Source of the DNA: Pseudomonadota bacterium
GTDB taxonomy: Bacteria > Pseudomonadota > Gammaproteobacteria > Burkholderiales > Burkholderiaceae_B
Assembly (NCBI GenBank): GCA_023439305.1
Contig: JAEXOO010000043.1
Location: 62,001 to 126,000 of the forward strand
Reading direction: 5' to 3'
Length of the DNA stretch: 64,000 bases
Position numbers and translations under genes: made by a program. Below, piece after piece: positions 26,729 through 35,398 of the stretch (its first letter is position 1; every line of letters starts with the position of its first letter). The notes beneath the pieces were generated by a model. That model ran no database searches and was not told the DNA's origin. It saw only the letters and a program-made list of their open reading frames with translations.

Positions 26729-27438
26729 TGTCTTATTTGCACTCCACTCTTGTGATCCTGTTGGCGTCCTGCCTGCATTCGGCAACCGGCTTTGGTTTTT
26801 CGATACTGGCCGTTCCTTTGCTGCTTCTGCTGCATGATCCGCTGACCGCTGTGCAGATCAACCTGATCATCGCCGTGGTCTTGTCTGTCTTGATGGTGCC
26901 CCAGGTGCGCGCGGATGTGGATTACGGCTTGCTCCGGGTTCTGGTGGTCAGCGCCTTGCCGGGTGTGCCGTTGGGCATGGCTCTGCTGATGCTTGTCACG
27001 ACGGCCCAGCTCAAGCTGGGGATTGCACTGCTGACGCTGGCATTTTTAATGGTTCTGTTGATGCAGGTGTCCATCGCGCGAACCCGCTCCCGCGATGCCT
27101 TGTGCGGCGCCTTGGCGGGCGCGTTCACGGCGGCGGTGGGCATGGGCGGCGTGCCGCTGCTGGTCTATTTTGCCGGCGCTCAACTGCCCAAGGCGGTACT
27201 GCGCGCCACCGTCCTGGTGTTTTTCGTATTCGCGTATGGCCTGGCGCTGGTCATGCAGTTGTGGGGCGCGCAAGACAGGCTGCCCGTAATCGGGTTCTCG
27301 CTCAGCCTGGTGCCGTGGTCCTTGTTGGGGGTGGCGGCGGGCAACTGGCTGTTCGCACGGATCAGCCAGCGGGTGTTCCGGATTTTGATCTATGCGGTGC
27401 TGGCCGCCAATAGCGCTTTTCTGCTGTACGTCAATTGA
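26725..27438 (+). CDS. TauE/SafE-family (TSUP) anion permease
   Basis: This 237-residue inner-membrane protein has about eight hydrophobic helices in two halves, each with a Gly/Pro-rich SATGFGFS- or AAVGMGGVPL-type motif, typical of the TauE/SafE sulfite-exporter family. Members export sulfite or sulfoacetate, or import organosulfonates. The start at 26725 (or 26728) gives a normal N-terminal helix. It is the first major gene after the shared GntR operator, and a MFS gene follows after 31 nt. With a sulfatase in the same regulon, export of sulfite/sulfate or uptake of a sulfonated compound are the main options. Confidence 0.82.
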   Translation: MMSYLHSTLVILLASCLHSATGFGFSILAVPLLLLLHDPLTAVQINLIIAVVLSVLMVPQVRADVDYGLLRVLVVSALPGVPLGMALLMLVTTAQLKLGIALLTLAFLMVLLMQVSIARTRSRDALCGALAGAFTAAVGMGGVPLLVYFAGAQLPKAVLRATVLVFFVFAYGLALVMQLWGAQDRLPVIGFSLSLVPWSLLGVAAGNWLFARISQRVFRILIYAVLAANSAFLLYVN

Positions 27439-27469
27439 GCTGTTTCATTTAAAAAAACAGGAGACAAGG

Positions 27470-28771
27470 ATGGAAATGTCGGAAAAAGCGCAGGTGACGC
27501 GCGGCTGGATCGTCACTATTCTGCTCGCCTTGTTCATGGTGATCAATTTCATGGACAAGGCGATACTGGGAATTGTCGCGGTGCCTTTGATGCAGGAGCT
27601 GAATATTCATCCGTCCGAGTTCGGGATGATTGCTTCAAGTTTTTTTCTGTTTTTCTCCTTGTCGGCGATTGTCTTCGGCTTTATTGCCAATAAGGTCTCC
27701 ACCAAGTGGATCCTGATGGTATTGGCCATGCTCTGGGGGATTTCGCAGATACCGCTGGCCTTTGTGGCGACGGTGCCTTTGCTGTATTTTTCGCGCATCT
27801 TGCTGGGCATAGGAGAAGGGCCTGCGTATCCGCTGGCTCTGCACGCCTGTTATTCGTGGTTCGGCGACAAGAAGCGCAATCTGCCGTCTTCCATCATTTT
27901 CCAGGGCGTGACGGTCGGCTTGCTGATCTCGGGACCCATCCTGACTTACATCATGCTCAGCCATAGCTGGCATGCGGCGTTCATGACCTTGGGGATCGCC
28001 AGCGTGGTCTGGATGGTGCTGTGGTGTATTTTCGGCGGCGAGGGTCCTCACGTTGCCAAGCATGCAGTGGCGTCCGGTCTGGACAGCGCGCGGATCGCCT
28101 ATAAACGCATTATTCTGGACCAGACCTATCTGTCGAACATGCTGCTGTATTGGGTCAGCTACTGGATCTTCGCCATCATGTTCACCTGGATCCCGTCTTA
28201 CCTGTCCAAAGTAATGGGCTATTCGAGCCACGATGCGGGCTGGATGTTCATGTTCTTTACGGGGATCAACATTCCGCTGGTGTTCTTGGGATCCTGGCTG
28301 TCGCAGAAGCTGTTGCAGCGCAAGGTGTCGTCCTTGATCGCACGAGGCTGGCTGAGCTGTTCCTTTGTACTGGCCGGCGGGCTGAGCATCCTGGCGGCTG
28401 TCTTCCTGGTGCAGGATCCTATCGTCAAGATTACGCTGCTCGCTTTGGGCTTCAATCTGCCGCAACTGACGTTCGTGCTCAGCTCCACCATCGTGGCGGA
28501 GATCGTGCCGATGCGTCAGCGCTCGTCGGCCATGTCCATCAACAGTGCGCTGGCCACGACGGGCGGCCTGCTGGCTCCGGCCTTGACGGGCAGGCTGATC
28601 CAGGATGCCCTGTCGCCGGCGCAAGGGTATGAGCATGCGTTCGTGGTATCGGCGATCCTGGCCATCGTGGTGGGCGGCGTAGGCTACTTTGCCATCCGGC
28701 CCGACAGCAGCCGCGAGCGTTTCGAGCGGCTGGCCTCCCAGGAAGGAGAGCTGCTGGCGGTGGCGCGCTGA
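27470..28771 (+). CDS. MFS transporter (anion:cation symporter type)
   Basis: This 433-residue protein has 12 hydrophobic helices. The motif after helix 1, NFMDKAILGIV, and the sequence FSRILLGIGEGPAYPLALHACYSWFGDKKRN are typical of the ACS family (phthalate, glucarate and hydroxy-aromatic acid transporters). AAGGA lies just before the ATG at 27470; a second ATG at 27476 is possible. It shares a transcript with the TauE permease under the GntR-type operator, so it probably imports the substrate of the minus-strand catabolic operon. Confidence 0.87.
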   Translation: MEMSEKAQVTRGWIVTILLALFMVINFMDKAILGIVAVPLMQELNIHPSEFGMIASSFFLFFSLSAIVFGFIANKVSTKWILMVLAMLWGISQIPLAFVATVPLLYFSRILLGIGEGPAYPLALHACYSWFGDKKRNLPSSIIFQGVTVGLLISGPILTYIMLSHSWHAAFMTLGIASVVWMVLWCIFGGEGPHVAKHAVASGLDSARIAYKRIILDQTYLSNMLLYWVSYWIFAIMFTWIPSYLSKVMGYSSHDAGWMFMFFTGINIPLVFLGSWLSQKLLQRKVSSLIARGWLSCSFVLAGGLSILAAVFLVQDPIVKITLLALGFNLPQLTFVLSSTIVAEIVPMRQRSSAMSINSALATTGGLLAPALTGRLIQDALSPAQGYEHAFVVSAILAIVVGGVGYFAIRPDSSRERFERLASQEGELLAVAR

Positions 28772-28791
28772 GCCGCGGCATGGCTGGTCAG

Positions 28792-28835
28792 ACCCCGCTG
28801 CAGGCCCGCGACAGCTGGCCTGAAGCGGGGTTTTT
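28792..28835. terminator. Terminator after MFS gene
   Basis: ACCCCGCT (28792-28799) pairs with AGCGGGGT (28824-28831), followed by a T-run. It lies between the convergent MFS and gntR genes. Confidence 0.7.
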
Positions 28836-28882
28836 CCCGCCTGGAGGTCCTGTTCCGGTGCAGGGGCGCAGCCCGCGTGGGT

Positions 28883-29659
28883 TTACTCGGTGAACTGACC
28901 GGGAATATTGAGTGTGCGCGACGTAGGCGGAATGAAGAATTCCTGGTAGTAGATGCACTGGTCCGGACCCATATAGGCCGTGACCGTCAGCGCCATGCCA
29001 TGGGCGCCGGCATCCGTATGTAGTTGGGCGGCGACGTCCTTGTCAAAAATCCCGAATGTGACGAAATGGTTGACCCGCGTGATGGGCATGCGCAGTTCGC
29101 TGATGATTTGCTTGCGAAAATTCAGGCCGTTCAGTTTATCCAGCGGCATGTCGCCCAGTTGCGGAAAGACGCGCTTGTCGACGTAAAAGCGTGAGTAGAC
29201 GTCGAATTCCTCGTTGATGTTGATGACCCGCTCGATCAGGACAACGGTTTGCGGCGAGCTTGCGAAGTGCTGCTGCCAGTTGCCCGGCTCTTGCGCCGGG
29301 CGGCGATCCAGGATGGTGGAGTAGACCGGCAGGAAGCTGTGTCCGTCGTCGGCCAGGAAGCGGCAATGCCAGGGATCCTTGATCTGCAGGGGCTGGACCG
29401 CAACAAAGGTGCCTAGGCCGTGACGGCGCTCCACAATGCCCTGGTCCACCAGCATGCGCAAAGCGCGCTGTATGGTGCCCAGGCTGAAGGGAATCAGTTC
29501 GACCAGTTCATCTTCGGTGGGCAGCCGTTCTCCTGCTTTCCAGTAGCCGGAAGTGATGCCCTGGGTCAGGGCGTTGAGCACCAGACGGTACTTGGGCAAG
29601 CCGCTGTGGTCGTCGCGCAGCAAGGGCTTGAAAACATCAGGTAGGGTGCGGTCTGTCAC
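28883..29659 (-). CDS. GntR/HutC-family regulator
   Basis: This 258-residue regulator has an N-terminal GntR winged helix (KYRLVLNALTQGITSGYWKAGERLPTEDEL, then SLGTIQRALRMLVDQGIVERRHGLGTFV) and a C-terminal UTRA effector domain. The GTG at 29659 gives a normal family N-terminus; a longer frame to 29749 adds unlike sequence. It sits between the transporter pair and the catabolic operon, whose promoters share an 18-bp CTATAG-rich operator, so it is the likely repressor of both. The inducer is presumably the substrate or an early metabolite. Confidence 0.87.
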   Translation of the reverse strand: MTDRTLPDVFKPLLRDDHSGLPKYRLVLNALTQGITSGYWKAGERLPTEDELVELIPFSLGTIQRALRMLVDQGIVERRHGLGTFVAVQPLQIKDPWHCRFLADDGHSFLPVYSTILDRRPAQEPGNWQQHFASSPQTVVLIERVININEEFDVYSRFYVDKRVFPQLGDMPLDKLNGLNFRKQIISELRMPITRVNHFVTFGIFDKDVAAQLHTDAGAHGMALTVTAYMGPDQCIYYQEFFIPPTSRTLNIPGQFTE

Positions 29660-29722
29660 TCTTCTACACTTTTTGAATAGGGTAAAGCGAATACTAGCAA
29701 GGACCTTGCCGGTAAACAAATA

Positions 29723-29755
29723 CAGCCTGTGCCGGCGCGAGGCCGGCACAGGCTG
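29723..29755 (-). terminator. Terminator of the catabolic operon
   Basis: CAGCCTGTGCCGGC (29723-29736) and GCCGGCACAGGCTG (29742-29755) form a perfect 14-bp stem with a 5-nt loop. Read on the minus strand it is followed by TATTTGTTT and lies 30 nt after the sulfatase stop. A second small hairpin (ACCGCC/GGGCGGT) lies between. Confidence 0.8.
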
Positions 29756-29785
29756 GGGGGACCGCCAGAACAGGGCGGTCTGGCG

Positions 29786-31243
29786 TCAGTCGAAACCGTG
29801 AACGGCGCCCGGAGCCGGGCTGAAGCCCAGGTCGCCGCGTTCGATCACGGCTTCCCGCCCGCCGTTGATCTCCAGCAGCTCGGCCTGGCGTCGGCGCGCT
29901 TGAGCGTCCACCTCGTCAGGGTCGCACAAAGCCCACAGCTTGTCCTTGCAGCCTTGCAACACCTGGGCGTACTCCGGCTTGGCGGCCAGATCGTCCAGCT
30001 CTTCAGGGTCCGCTTCCAGGTCAAAGAGCTGAGCCGGATAGTGGACATAGTAGATGTATTTGTACTTGCCTTCCCGGATCATGAAGGCCCCGGTTACCGA
30101 GCCCATGCCGTGGTATTCAGCCAGGACGTTACGTTCGGGCTCGCAGCCTTGCGCCAGGTCGAACAGGGATACGCCGGGCAGCCCTTCCTTGAGCTGCGGC
30201 TCGGCCAGTCCGACGGCGTCGTAGACAAACGGCATGACATCCACGTGGCTGACCGGCGTGGCGACGACTTTGCCGACGGGCAGTCCCTGGCCGGCGACGA
30301 TCAAGGGTACGCCCGCGGCCTCTTCAAACAAGGTGGACTTGCCCCACATGCCCCGACTGCCCAGGTTGTCACCATGGTCGGAGGTATAGACGATGCGAGT
30401 GTCGTTCTCCAGGCCCAGATCGTCCAGCGTGGACAGCAGCTTGCCCACGTTCTCGTCCAGGAAGGAGCACAGGCCGTAATAACCCGCCAGCGCTTTTTTC
30501 AGGCTTTCGGCATCGAAGTAGTCGTCGTAATTGAAGCTGCTGCGGTAGTCGTTCTGGTAAGGGTGGTCTGGCCGGGCGCTGCGTTCGTAGAGCTTGGGCA
30601 TGGGCAGGTCGCGATTGTAATAGCGGTAGAAGTGCTCCGGTGGCGCGGTCAGTGGAAAGTGCGGGCTGACGAAGGATACGAACAGTACCCAGGGCTTGTC
30701 GCTGTACTTGGGCGCTTCCTCGCGCAGCCAGATCTGTGCGCGCGAGACGATCTCGCGGTCATAGAAGGTGTATTGGCTCTCGCCGGGGCCGGCCATGCGG
30801 GCCATTTTATAGGCGCCTTTGCGCACCGGCAGGTCGCTGCGTACCAGCCCCATCAGGTCGCCTTTGCCGCCGACAATGTGCATGGGGATGATTTCTTCGC
30901 TGAAGCCGTGGTCGCCGCCGTAGTCGCGAAAATGCAGCTTGCCGATGGAGACGACCCGATGATCCCGTTCGCGCAACCTATGGTGCCAGCTGGGCACGCG
31001 CCCATCGTAGGCGTCGGCATTGTCCCAGTAGCCTATCTGGTGGATGTACTTGCCGGTGGCAAACGAGGCGCGGGCCGGGATGCAGACGGGGCTGGTGCAG
31101 TAGGCCGAGGAAAAGCGCGTGCCGCGCGCGGCCAGGGCGTCCAGGTTGGGCGTATGCACGAAGTCGTGCCCATAGCAGCCCAGCGCCTTGGGCGTGTGTT
31201 CGTCCGACATGATGATGAGCAGGTTCTGCGGTTTTTCAGTCAT
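29786..31243 (-). CDS. Type I sulfatase (formylglycine-dependent)
   Basis: This 485-residue alkaline-phosphatase-fold protein has the sulfatase signature Cys54-Ile-Pro56-Ala-Arg58, in which the Cys is converted to formylglycine. Metal-site motifs are the early SDEH and the later TSDHGDNLGSRGMWGK. There is no signal peptide, so it acts in the cytoplasm and its ester must be imported. The general layout resembles choline-sulfatase-like enzymes, but the substrate is not identifiable. It is the last gene of the five-gene operon, 38 nt after the GMC gene. No formylglycine-generating enzyme gene is in the window. Phosphonate monoester hydrolase is an alternative activity for this family. Confidence 0.85.
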   Translation of the reverse strand: MTEKPQNLLIIMSDEHTPKALGCYGHDFVHTPNLDALAARGTRFSSAYCTSPVCIPARASFATGKYIHQIGYWDNADAYDGRVPSWHHRLRERDHRVVSIGKLHFRDYGGDHGFSEEIIPMHIVGGKGDLMGLVRSDLPVRKGAYKMARMAGPGESQYTFYDREIVSRAQIWLREEAPKYSDKPWVLFVSFVSPHFPLTAPPEHFYRYYNRDLPMPKLYERSARPDHPYQNDYRSSFNYDDYFDAESLKKALAGYYGLCSFLDENVGKLLSTLDDLGLENDTRIVYTSDHGDNLGSRGMWGKSTLFEEAAGVPLIVAGQGLPVGKVVATPVSHVDVMPFVYDAVGLAEPQLKEGLPGVSLFDLAQGCEPERNVLAEYHGMGSVTGAFMIREGKYKYIYYVHYPAQLFDLEADPEELDDLAAKPEYAQVLQGCKDKLWALCDPDEVDAQARRRQAELLEINGGREAVIERGDLGFSPAPGAVHGFD

Positions 31244-31281
31244 GGTGTCCTCAGTATCAATAAAATTCGTGGGTGACGGGC

Positions 31282-32895
31282 TCAGGCGGCCTGCTGGCCG
31301 ACACGAGCGTCCTGCAGAATCAGGTCCGCTGCTTTTTCGCCGATGACCATGCAGCCGGCATTGGTGTTGCCCGAGAGCAGGGTGGGCATGATGGAGGCAT
31401 CCGCCACCCGCAGTCCGCGCACGCCGCGTACACGCAGGCTGGGATCCACCACGGACTGCGCATCGTTGCCCATGCGGCAGGTGCCGACGGGATGGAAGAT
31501 GGTAGTGCCGTGCTCGCGCACGAACTGCAGCATGTCCTGATCGGTCTTCATGTCGGGGCCGGGCCGGTACTCCTGCGCCACATAGGGCGCCATGGGGGCG
31601 GACTGCATCAGGCGCCGCGTCAGTTTCACGCCGGCCAGCATGGTGATGTGATCTTCGGGATGCGAAAAATAATTGGGCTGAATCAGTGGGGCGGCAAAGG
31701 GATCGGGCGATTTCAGCCCGACCCACCCGCGGCTGTGCGGGCGCAACTGGCACATGGAAACGGTAAACCCGGAGAAATCATGTGGTTTGCCGGCGGCCAT
31801 GTCGGCGCTGATGGTGCCGAAATGGAATTGCACGTCGGGCCGATCCGCATCGGGGCGCGCCCGGGCGAACATGCCGCCCAGTTGGATGCCGGCCGCCACG
31901 GGACCGGATTTGCGCAGCAGCCATTGCAGTCCGATAGAAGCCCGGCCCCAGAGTGTGCGCAAGTGATCGTTGGTGGTGATGGGGCGGGTGCATTGGTAGA
32001 TCAGGCGAACTTGCAGATGGTCTTGCAGGTTCTGACCGACGCCGTCCAGGCCATGCACGACGGGGATGCCCTGGGCGGACAGTTCCTGCGCCGGCCCCAC
32101 GCCGGACAGCATCAGCAACTGGGGCGACTGGAAGGCCCCGGCGGACAGGATTACCTCCTGAGAGCAGCGCGCCATCACGACTTGGCCGTCCTTGCGGTAG
32201 CGCACGCCCACGGCGCGCTTGCCCTCGAACACAATGTTCATGGCTTGGGCGTCGGTCAGGACAGTCAGGTCGGGATTGCCGCGCAACGGGCGCAGGTAGG
32301 CCTTGGCCGACGAACAACGCAGGCCGTTGCGCGTGGTCAGCTGGAAATAGCCGCCCCCTTCTTGGACAGCGCCGTTGAAGTCCTGTGTGCGGGCGATGCC
32401 ATTGGCCTCGCCTGCCTCGATGAAGGCTTCTACCAGTTCATGCTTGCCGCGGATGTTGGACACGCCCAGCTTGCCTGAGCCGCCGTGATGTTCGCAGGCG
32501 CCGCGCTCGTTGCGCTCGGAACGCTGGAACAGGGGCAGGATATCTTTCCAGCCCCAGCCCGGATTGCCCAGTTTTTCCCAATGGTCGAAGTCTTGGGACT
32601 GGCCGCGCACGTACACCAGGCCATTGATGGAGCTGGAGCCGCCCAGAGTTTTGCCGCGCGGCTGGTAGATTTTGCGGCCGTTCAGCTCGGCCTGGGGTTC
32701 GGACTGGAACTGCCAGTTCAACCGCGCATCGAACATGGTTTTTCCGTAGCCGATCGGGATGTGAATCCAGATGTTCTTGTCGGCGGGGCCTGCCTCCAGC
32801 AGCAGCACCCGTCCTGCTTTGGCTTCGATCAGGCGTGCGGCCAGAGCGCAGCCGGCCGACCCGGCGCCCACTACGATGTAGTCATATGTTTGCAT
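31282..32895 (-). CDS. GMC-family FAD-dependent alcohol dehydrogenase/oxidase
   Basis: This 537-residue GMC oxidoreductase has the dinucleotide motif VVGAGSAGCALAARL near the N-terminus, the GMC signatures RGKTLGGSSSINGLVYVRG and SAGAFQSPQLLMLSGVGP, and the active-site HPVGTCRMG. It is a choline-dehydrogenase/PEG-dehydrogenase-like enzyme that oxidises a primary or benzylic alcohol to an aldehyde. An aldehyde dehydrogenase in the same operon would take the product to the acid. It starts 18 nt after the reductase stop. Confidence 0.9.
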   Translation of the reverse strand: MQTYDYIVVGAGSAGCALAARLIEAKAGRVLLLEAGPADKNIWIHIPIGYGKTMFDARLNWQFQSEPQAELNGRKIYQPRGKTLGGSSSINGLVYVRGQSQDFDHWEKLGNPGWGWKDILPLFQRSERNERGACEHHGGSGKLGVSNIRGKHELVEAFIEAGEANGIARTQDFNGAVQEGGGYFQLTTRNGLRCSSAKAYLRPLRGNPDLTVLTDAQAMNIVFEGKRAVGVRYRKDGQVVMARCSQEVILSAGAFQSPQLLMLSGVGPAQELSAQGIPVVHGLDGVGQNLQDHLQVRLIYQCTRPITTNDHLRTLWGRASIGLQWLLRKSGPVAAGIQLGGMFARARPDADRPDVQFHFGTISADMAAGKPHDFSGFTVSMCQLRPHSRGWVGLKSPDPFAAPLIQPNYFSHPEDHITMLAGVKLTRRLMQSAPMAPYVAQEYRPGPDMKTDQDMLQFVREHGTTIFHPVGTCRMGNDAQSVVDPSLRVRGVRGLRVADASIMPTLLSGNTNAGCMVIGEKAADLILQDARVGQQAA

Positions 32896-32913
32896 TGTCG
32901 CTATTCCGTTCAG

Positions 32914-33867
32914 TCACAGATCCAGCAAAAGGGGCTGCGTGCCTACGCCTGCACAGCACACCAGAACGAACTCTTTCTTTTCTTCGTCCGAGAGTACGAA
33001 GTCGTTGTGCTCGGGCGCGCCGCTCAGGTAGCGCACGCGGCAGCAGCCGCACAGCCCGGCCTCGCACGAGGACTCGCATGGCACGCCGGCATCGCGCAGG
33101 GCCTGCAGAATCGATGCGCCGGCCGCCACGGGTAGCACAGTGTCCGACCGGGCCAGGCGTATTTCGGCGGACGCGACGGCGTTGGCGCTTGCAGAGGCTG
33201 GCGCGGGCATGGCGCCGAAGTGCTCGAAATGCACTTGCTCGGTCGGCCAATGCGCACTGGCCTGCTGTACCGCCTTCATGAAGCCGGGCGGGCCGCAGAA
33301 GTACAGATGCCGATCGGGGGCCGTTTCGTGCAACAGGCTGGCCAGATCCAGACCCTGGCGCGGGTCACCCCGGTCGTGGTGCAGGCGGACCCAGCCTTCT
33401 TGTTCCCAGGGTCGCAGGCGTTCGCGGAACGCCGTGCGCTCAGGCGTCTGGGTGCAGTAGTGCAGCTCGAAGCTTGTGCTGTCACGCTGTAGCTGTTCGG
33501 CCATGGCCATCAGCGGAGTGATGCCAATGCCGCCGGCCAACAGCACGCAGTGCCCAGCCTGCGGGTGCAGGGGAAACAGGTTGCGCGGCTCGGACACTTC
33601 CAGGAAGTCGCCAGCCTTGATGCGAGCGTGCAGGGCTGCGGAACCGCCGCGGCCCCGCGTGTCCTCCAGGACGGCGATGCGATAGTGGCGCCGCTGCCAG
33701 GGGGCGTCGCACAGAGAGTACTGGCGGGTGTAGCCGCCTGGCACCTTGACGTCTATGTGGGCCCCGGCCTCGAATGCCGGAAGGTCCTTCCCGCTGGGGT
33801 CCACCAGTTCAAACGAGCGTATGCCTTCTGCTTCATAGGTAATGGAGCGTACACAGAGCGTCAGCAT
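32914..33867 (-). CDS. Rieske oxygenase reductase (flavin + [2Fe-2S], phthalate-dioxygenase-reductase type)
   Basis: This 317-residue protein has a flavin-binding barrel (RQYSLCD), an NAD-binding domain (LAGGIGITPLMAM and YFCGPPGFM) and a C-terminal plant-type ferredoxin domain with C-x4-C-x2-C in CEAGLCGCC plus a later Cys. It feeds electrons to the Rieske oxygenase encoded 14 nt upstream. The ATG at 33867 is preceded by GGGAGACCTCC-type sequence with a good ribosome site. It is a paralogue of the reductase at 22412, but clearly diverged. Confidence 0.9.
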   Translation of the reverse strand: MLTLCVRSITYEAEGIRSFELVDPSGKDLPAFEAGAHIDVKVPGGYTRQYSLCDAPWQRRHYRIAVLEDTRGRGGSAALHARIKAGDFLEVSEPRNLFPLHPQAGHCVLLAGGIGITPLMAMAEQLQRDSTSFELHYCTQTPERTAFRERLRPWEQEGWVRLHHDRGDPRQGLDLASLLHETAPDRHLYFCGPPGFMKAVQQASAHWPTEQVHFEHFGAMPAPASASANAVASAEIRLARSDTVLPVAAGASILQALRDAGVPCESSCEAGLCGCCRVRYLSGAPEHNDFVLSDEEKKEFVLVCCAGVGTQPLLLDL

Positions 33868-33881
33868 GGAGGTCTCCCTGT

Positions 33882-35318
33882 TCAGGCCTCGATGGCCGTG
33901 GTCGTGACCGGCTCGCCTTGCGGCAGACCGCCGTCGATCTTGTCCAGCTCGGCGCGCACGAAGGCGTCGCGCTGGGCGGCAGGCACGGTGTCGCTGGCGC
34001 GCATGATGTTCGCCACGGTCTTGCCGGTTTCCAGGATCAGGGTGCGGTCGGCCTGGGGGTCTTGCTGGCGGGGCAGATGCAGCACCGAATCCTGCGAGCA
34101 CAGCGGCAGGGACTCGCCCTTGGCCAGCCAGGCTTGCTGCATGGCGTCCGGGGCGGTATTGCCTCGCGCTGCTTCACGCAGCAGTTTGCGAAACAGGTAG
34201 ACGCCCACGTCCGAGGTGCCGGGATTTTCCAGAGCGTGCACGGCGATGGCGCGCTGGCTGGTCAGGGCTTCCCAGTCGCCGGGGGCGCGCTGAGCGACGT
34301 CGTAGGGGCGGTCGCCGCTCTGGCCGACCAGAAAGTCGATACGGTCCACGCCGCAGTCTTGTTCGCAGCCCAGGTGATCGGGATCGACCTCGTCGTTGAA
34401 ATGGCGCCAGCCGAAGATAATCATATTGGTGTCGTCCACGGGCACGTGCCAGCGGGTGCAGCCTGATGTCGAATGCCGTTCGCGCGCCGCGCTGGGCACC
34501 AGCGAGCCGATCTGCAGGTAGTTGGGCAGATTCATTTCCGTGATCCGCACCCAAATCCGGTCTTCGGGCAGACGGCGGCCGGCAATGAACATGACGCCGT
34601 TGTTGCTGCGAGTGGGCTGCCACTGCATGACGGGCATGTCGCCAAAGCCTTCCAGGGAGACGCCGGCGGACGTTTCCGCATCTACGCCGTCCACGACCAT
34701 GTGATTGTGCAGCACGGCTGTGTGCATATGGTCCATGATGTTTTCGTGGACTTGCAGCCAGTTGCAGGGATAAATGTTGGAGAAGGGAACCAGCTTGGTG
34801 CCCTTGGGTAGCGAATAGGTGTCGTATTCAGGAAAGGGTGGTTGCTGTTCGGGCGGGCCCATATAGGCGAAGACCAGGCCGTCGCGCTCGAAGGCGGGAT
34901 AGGCGCCTTGGCTGACGGTCTGCCGCAGGCGGGTGTCGTCCTGTTCGCAGGGGGCCTCCAGCAAGGAGCCGTCGCGGTCGAAATGCCAGCCGTGGTAACA
35001 GCAGCGGATGCCATTTTCCTGGATCACGCCGAATTCCAGCGAAGCCCCGCGGTGGGCGCAATGGCGGTGCAGGACGCCGATCTGGCCGCTCTTGTCGCGG
35101 AAGGCGACCAGATCCTCACCCATGATGCGGATGGCTTTGGGGACGTTGGTCAATTCTTCCGACAGGCAGACTGGCTGCCAGAAGCGGCGCAGGTATTCGC
35201 CCATGGGCGTATCGGGCATGGTGCTGGTCAGCTCGTCGTCGTGGCGGGGCACGGTGCGTTTGCGGTAACCGGAAAACTTCAGCTCTGTGGCGTTCAGCTC
35301 GGATGCGGGCTTGTTCAT
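33882..35318 (-). CDS. Rieske non-haem iron oxygenase, phthalate 4,5-dioxygenase type
   Basis: This 478-residue oxygenase begins with the TPMGEYLRRFWQPVCLSEEL segment characteristic of the phthalate 4,5-dioxygenase/LigXa group. Rieske ligands are Cys87-x-His89 and Cys106-x2-His109 (CCYHGW). The mononuclear iron region is QVHENIMDHMHTAVLH (about 189-204). Family members are single-subunit-type oxygenases that hydroxylate aromatic acids or O-demethylate aryl ethers. The ATG at 35318 has CAAGGAG upstream. It lies between the aldehyde dehydrogenase and its reductase; the aromatic substrate is not known. Confidence 0.9.
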   Translation of the reverse strand: MNKPASELNATELKFSGYRKRTVPRHDDELTSTMPDTPMGEYLRRFWQPVCLSEELTNVPKAIRIMGEDLVAFRDKSGQIGVLHRHCAHRGASLEFGVIQENGIRCCYHGWHFDRDGSLLEAPCEQDDTRLRQTVSQGAYPAFERDGLVFAYMGPPEQQPPFPEYDTYSLPKGTKLVPFSNIYPCNWLQVHENIMDHMHTAVLHNHMVVDGVDAETSAGVSLEGFGDMPVMQWQPTRSNNGVMFIAGRRLPEDRIWVRITEMNLPNYLQIGSLVPSAARERHSTSGCTRWHVPVDDTNMIIFGWRHFNDEVDPDHLGCEQDCGVDRIDFLVGQSGDRPYDVAQRAPGDWEALTSQRAIAVHALENPGTSDVGVYLFRKLLREAARGNTAPDAMQQAWLAKGESLPLCSQDSVLHLPRQQDPQADRTLILETGKTVANIMRASDTVPAAQRDAFVRAELDKIDGGLPQGEPVTTTAIEA

Positions 35319-35398
35319 GGTATGTCTCCTTGTAGATAGAGCGAAGATGCCGCGGCGGGTCGTACGCCTGCCTTGGGCTATCTCCTTGCAGGGGGGAA

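Noticed and set aside
29729..32478. Long plus-strand open frames opposite the sulfatase and GMC genes
   Set aside because: They mirror the real minus-strand genes, have no ribosome sites and no recognisable domains.
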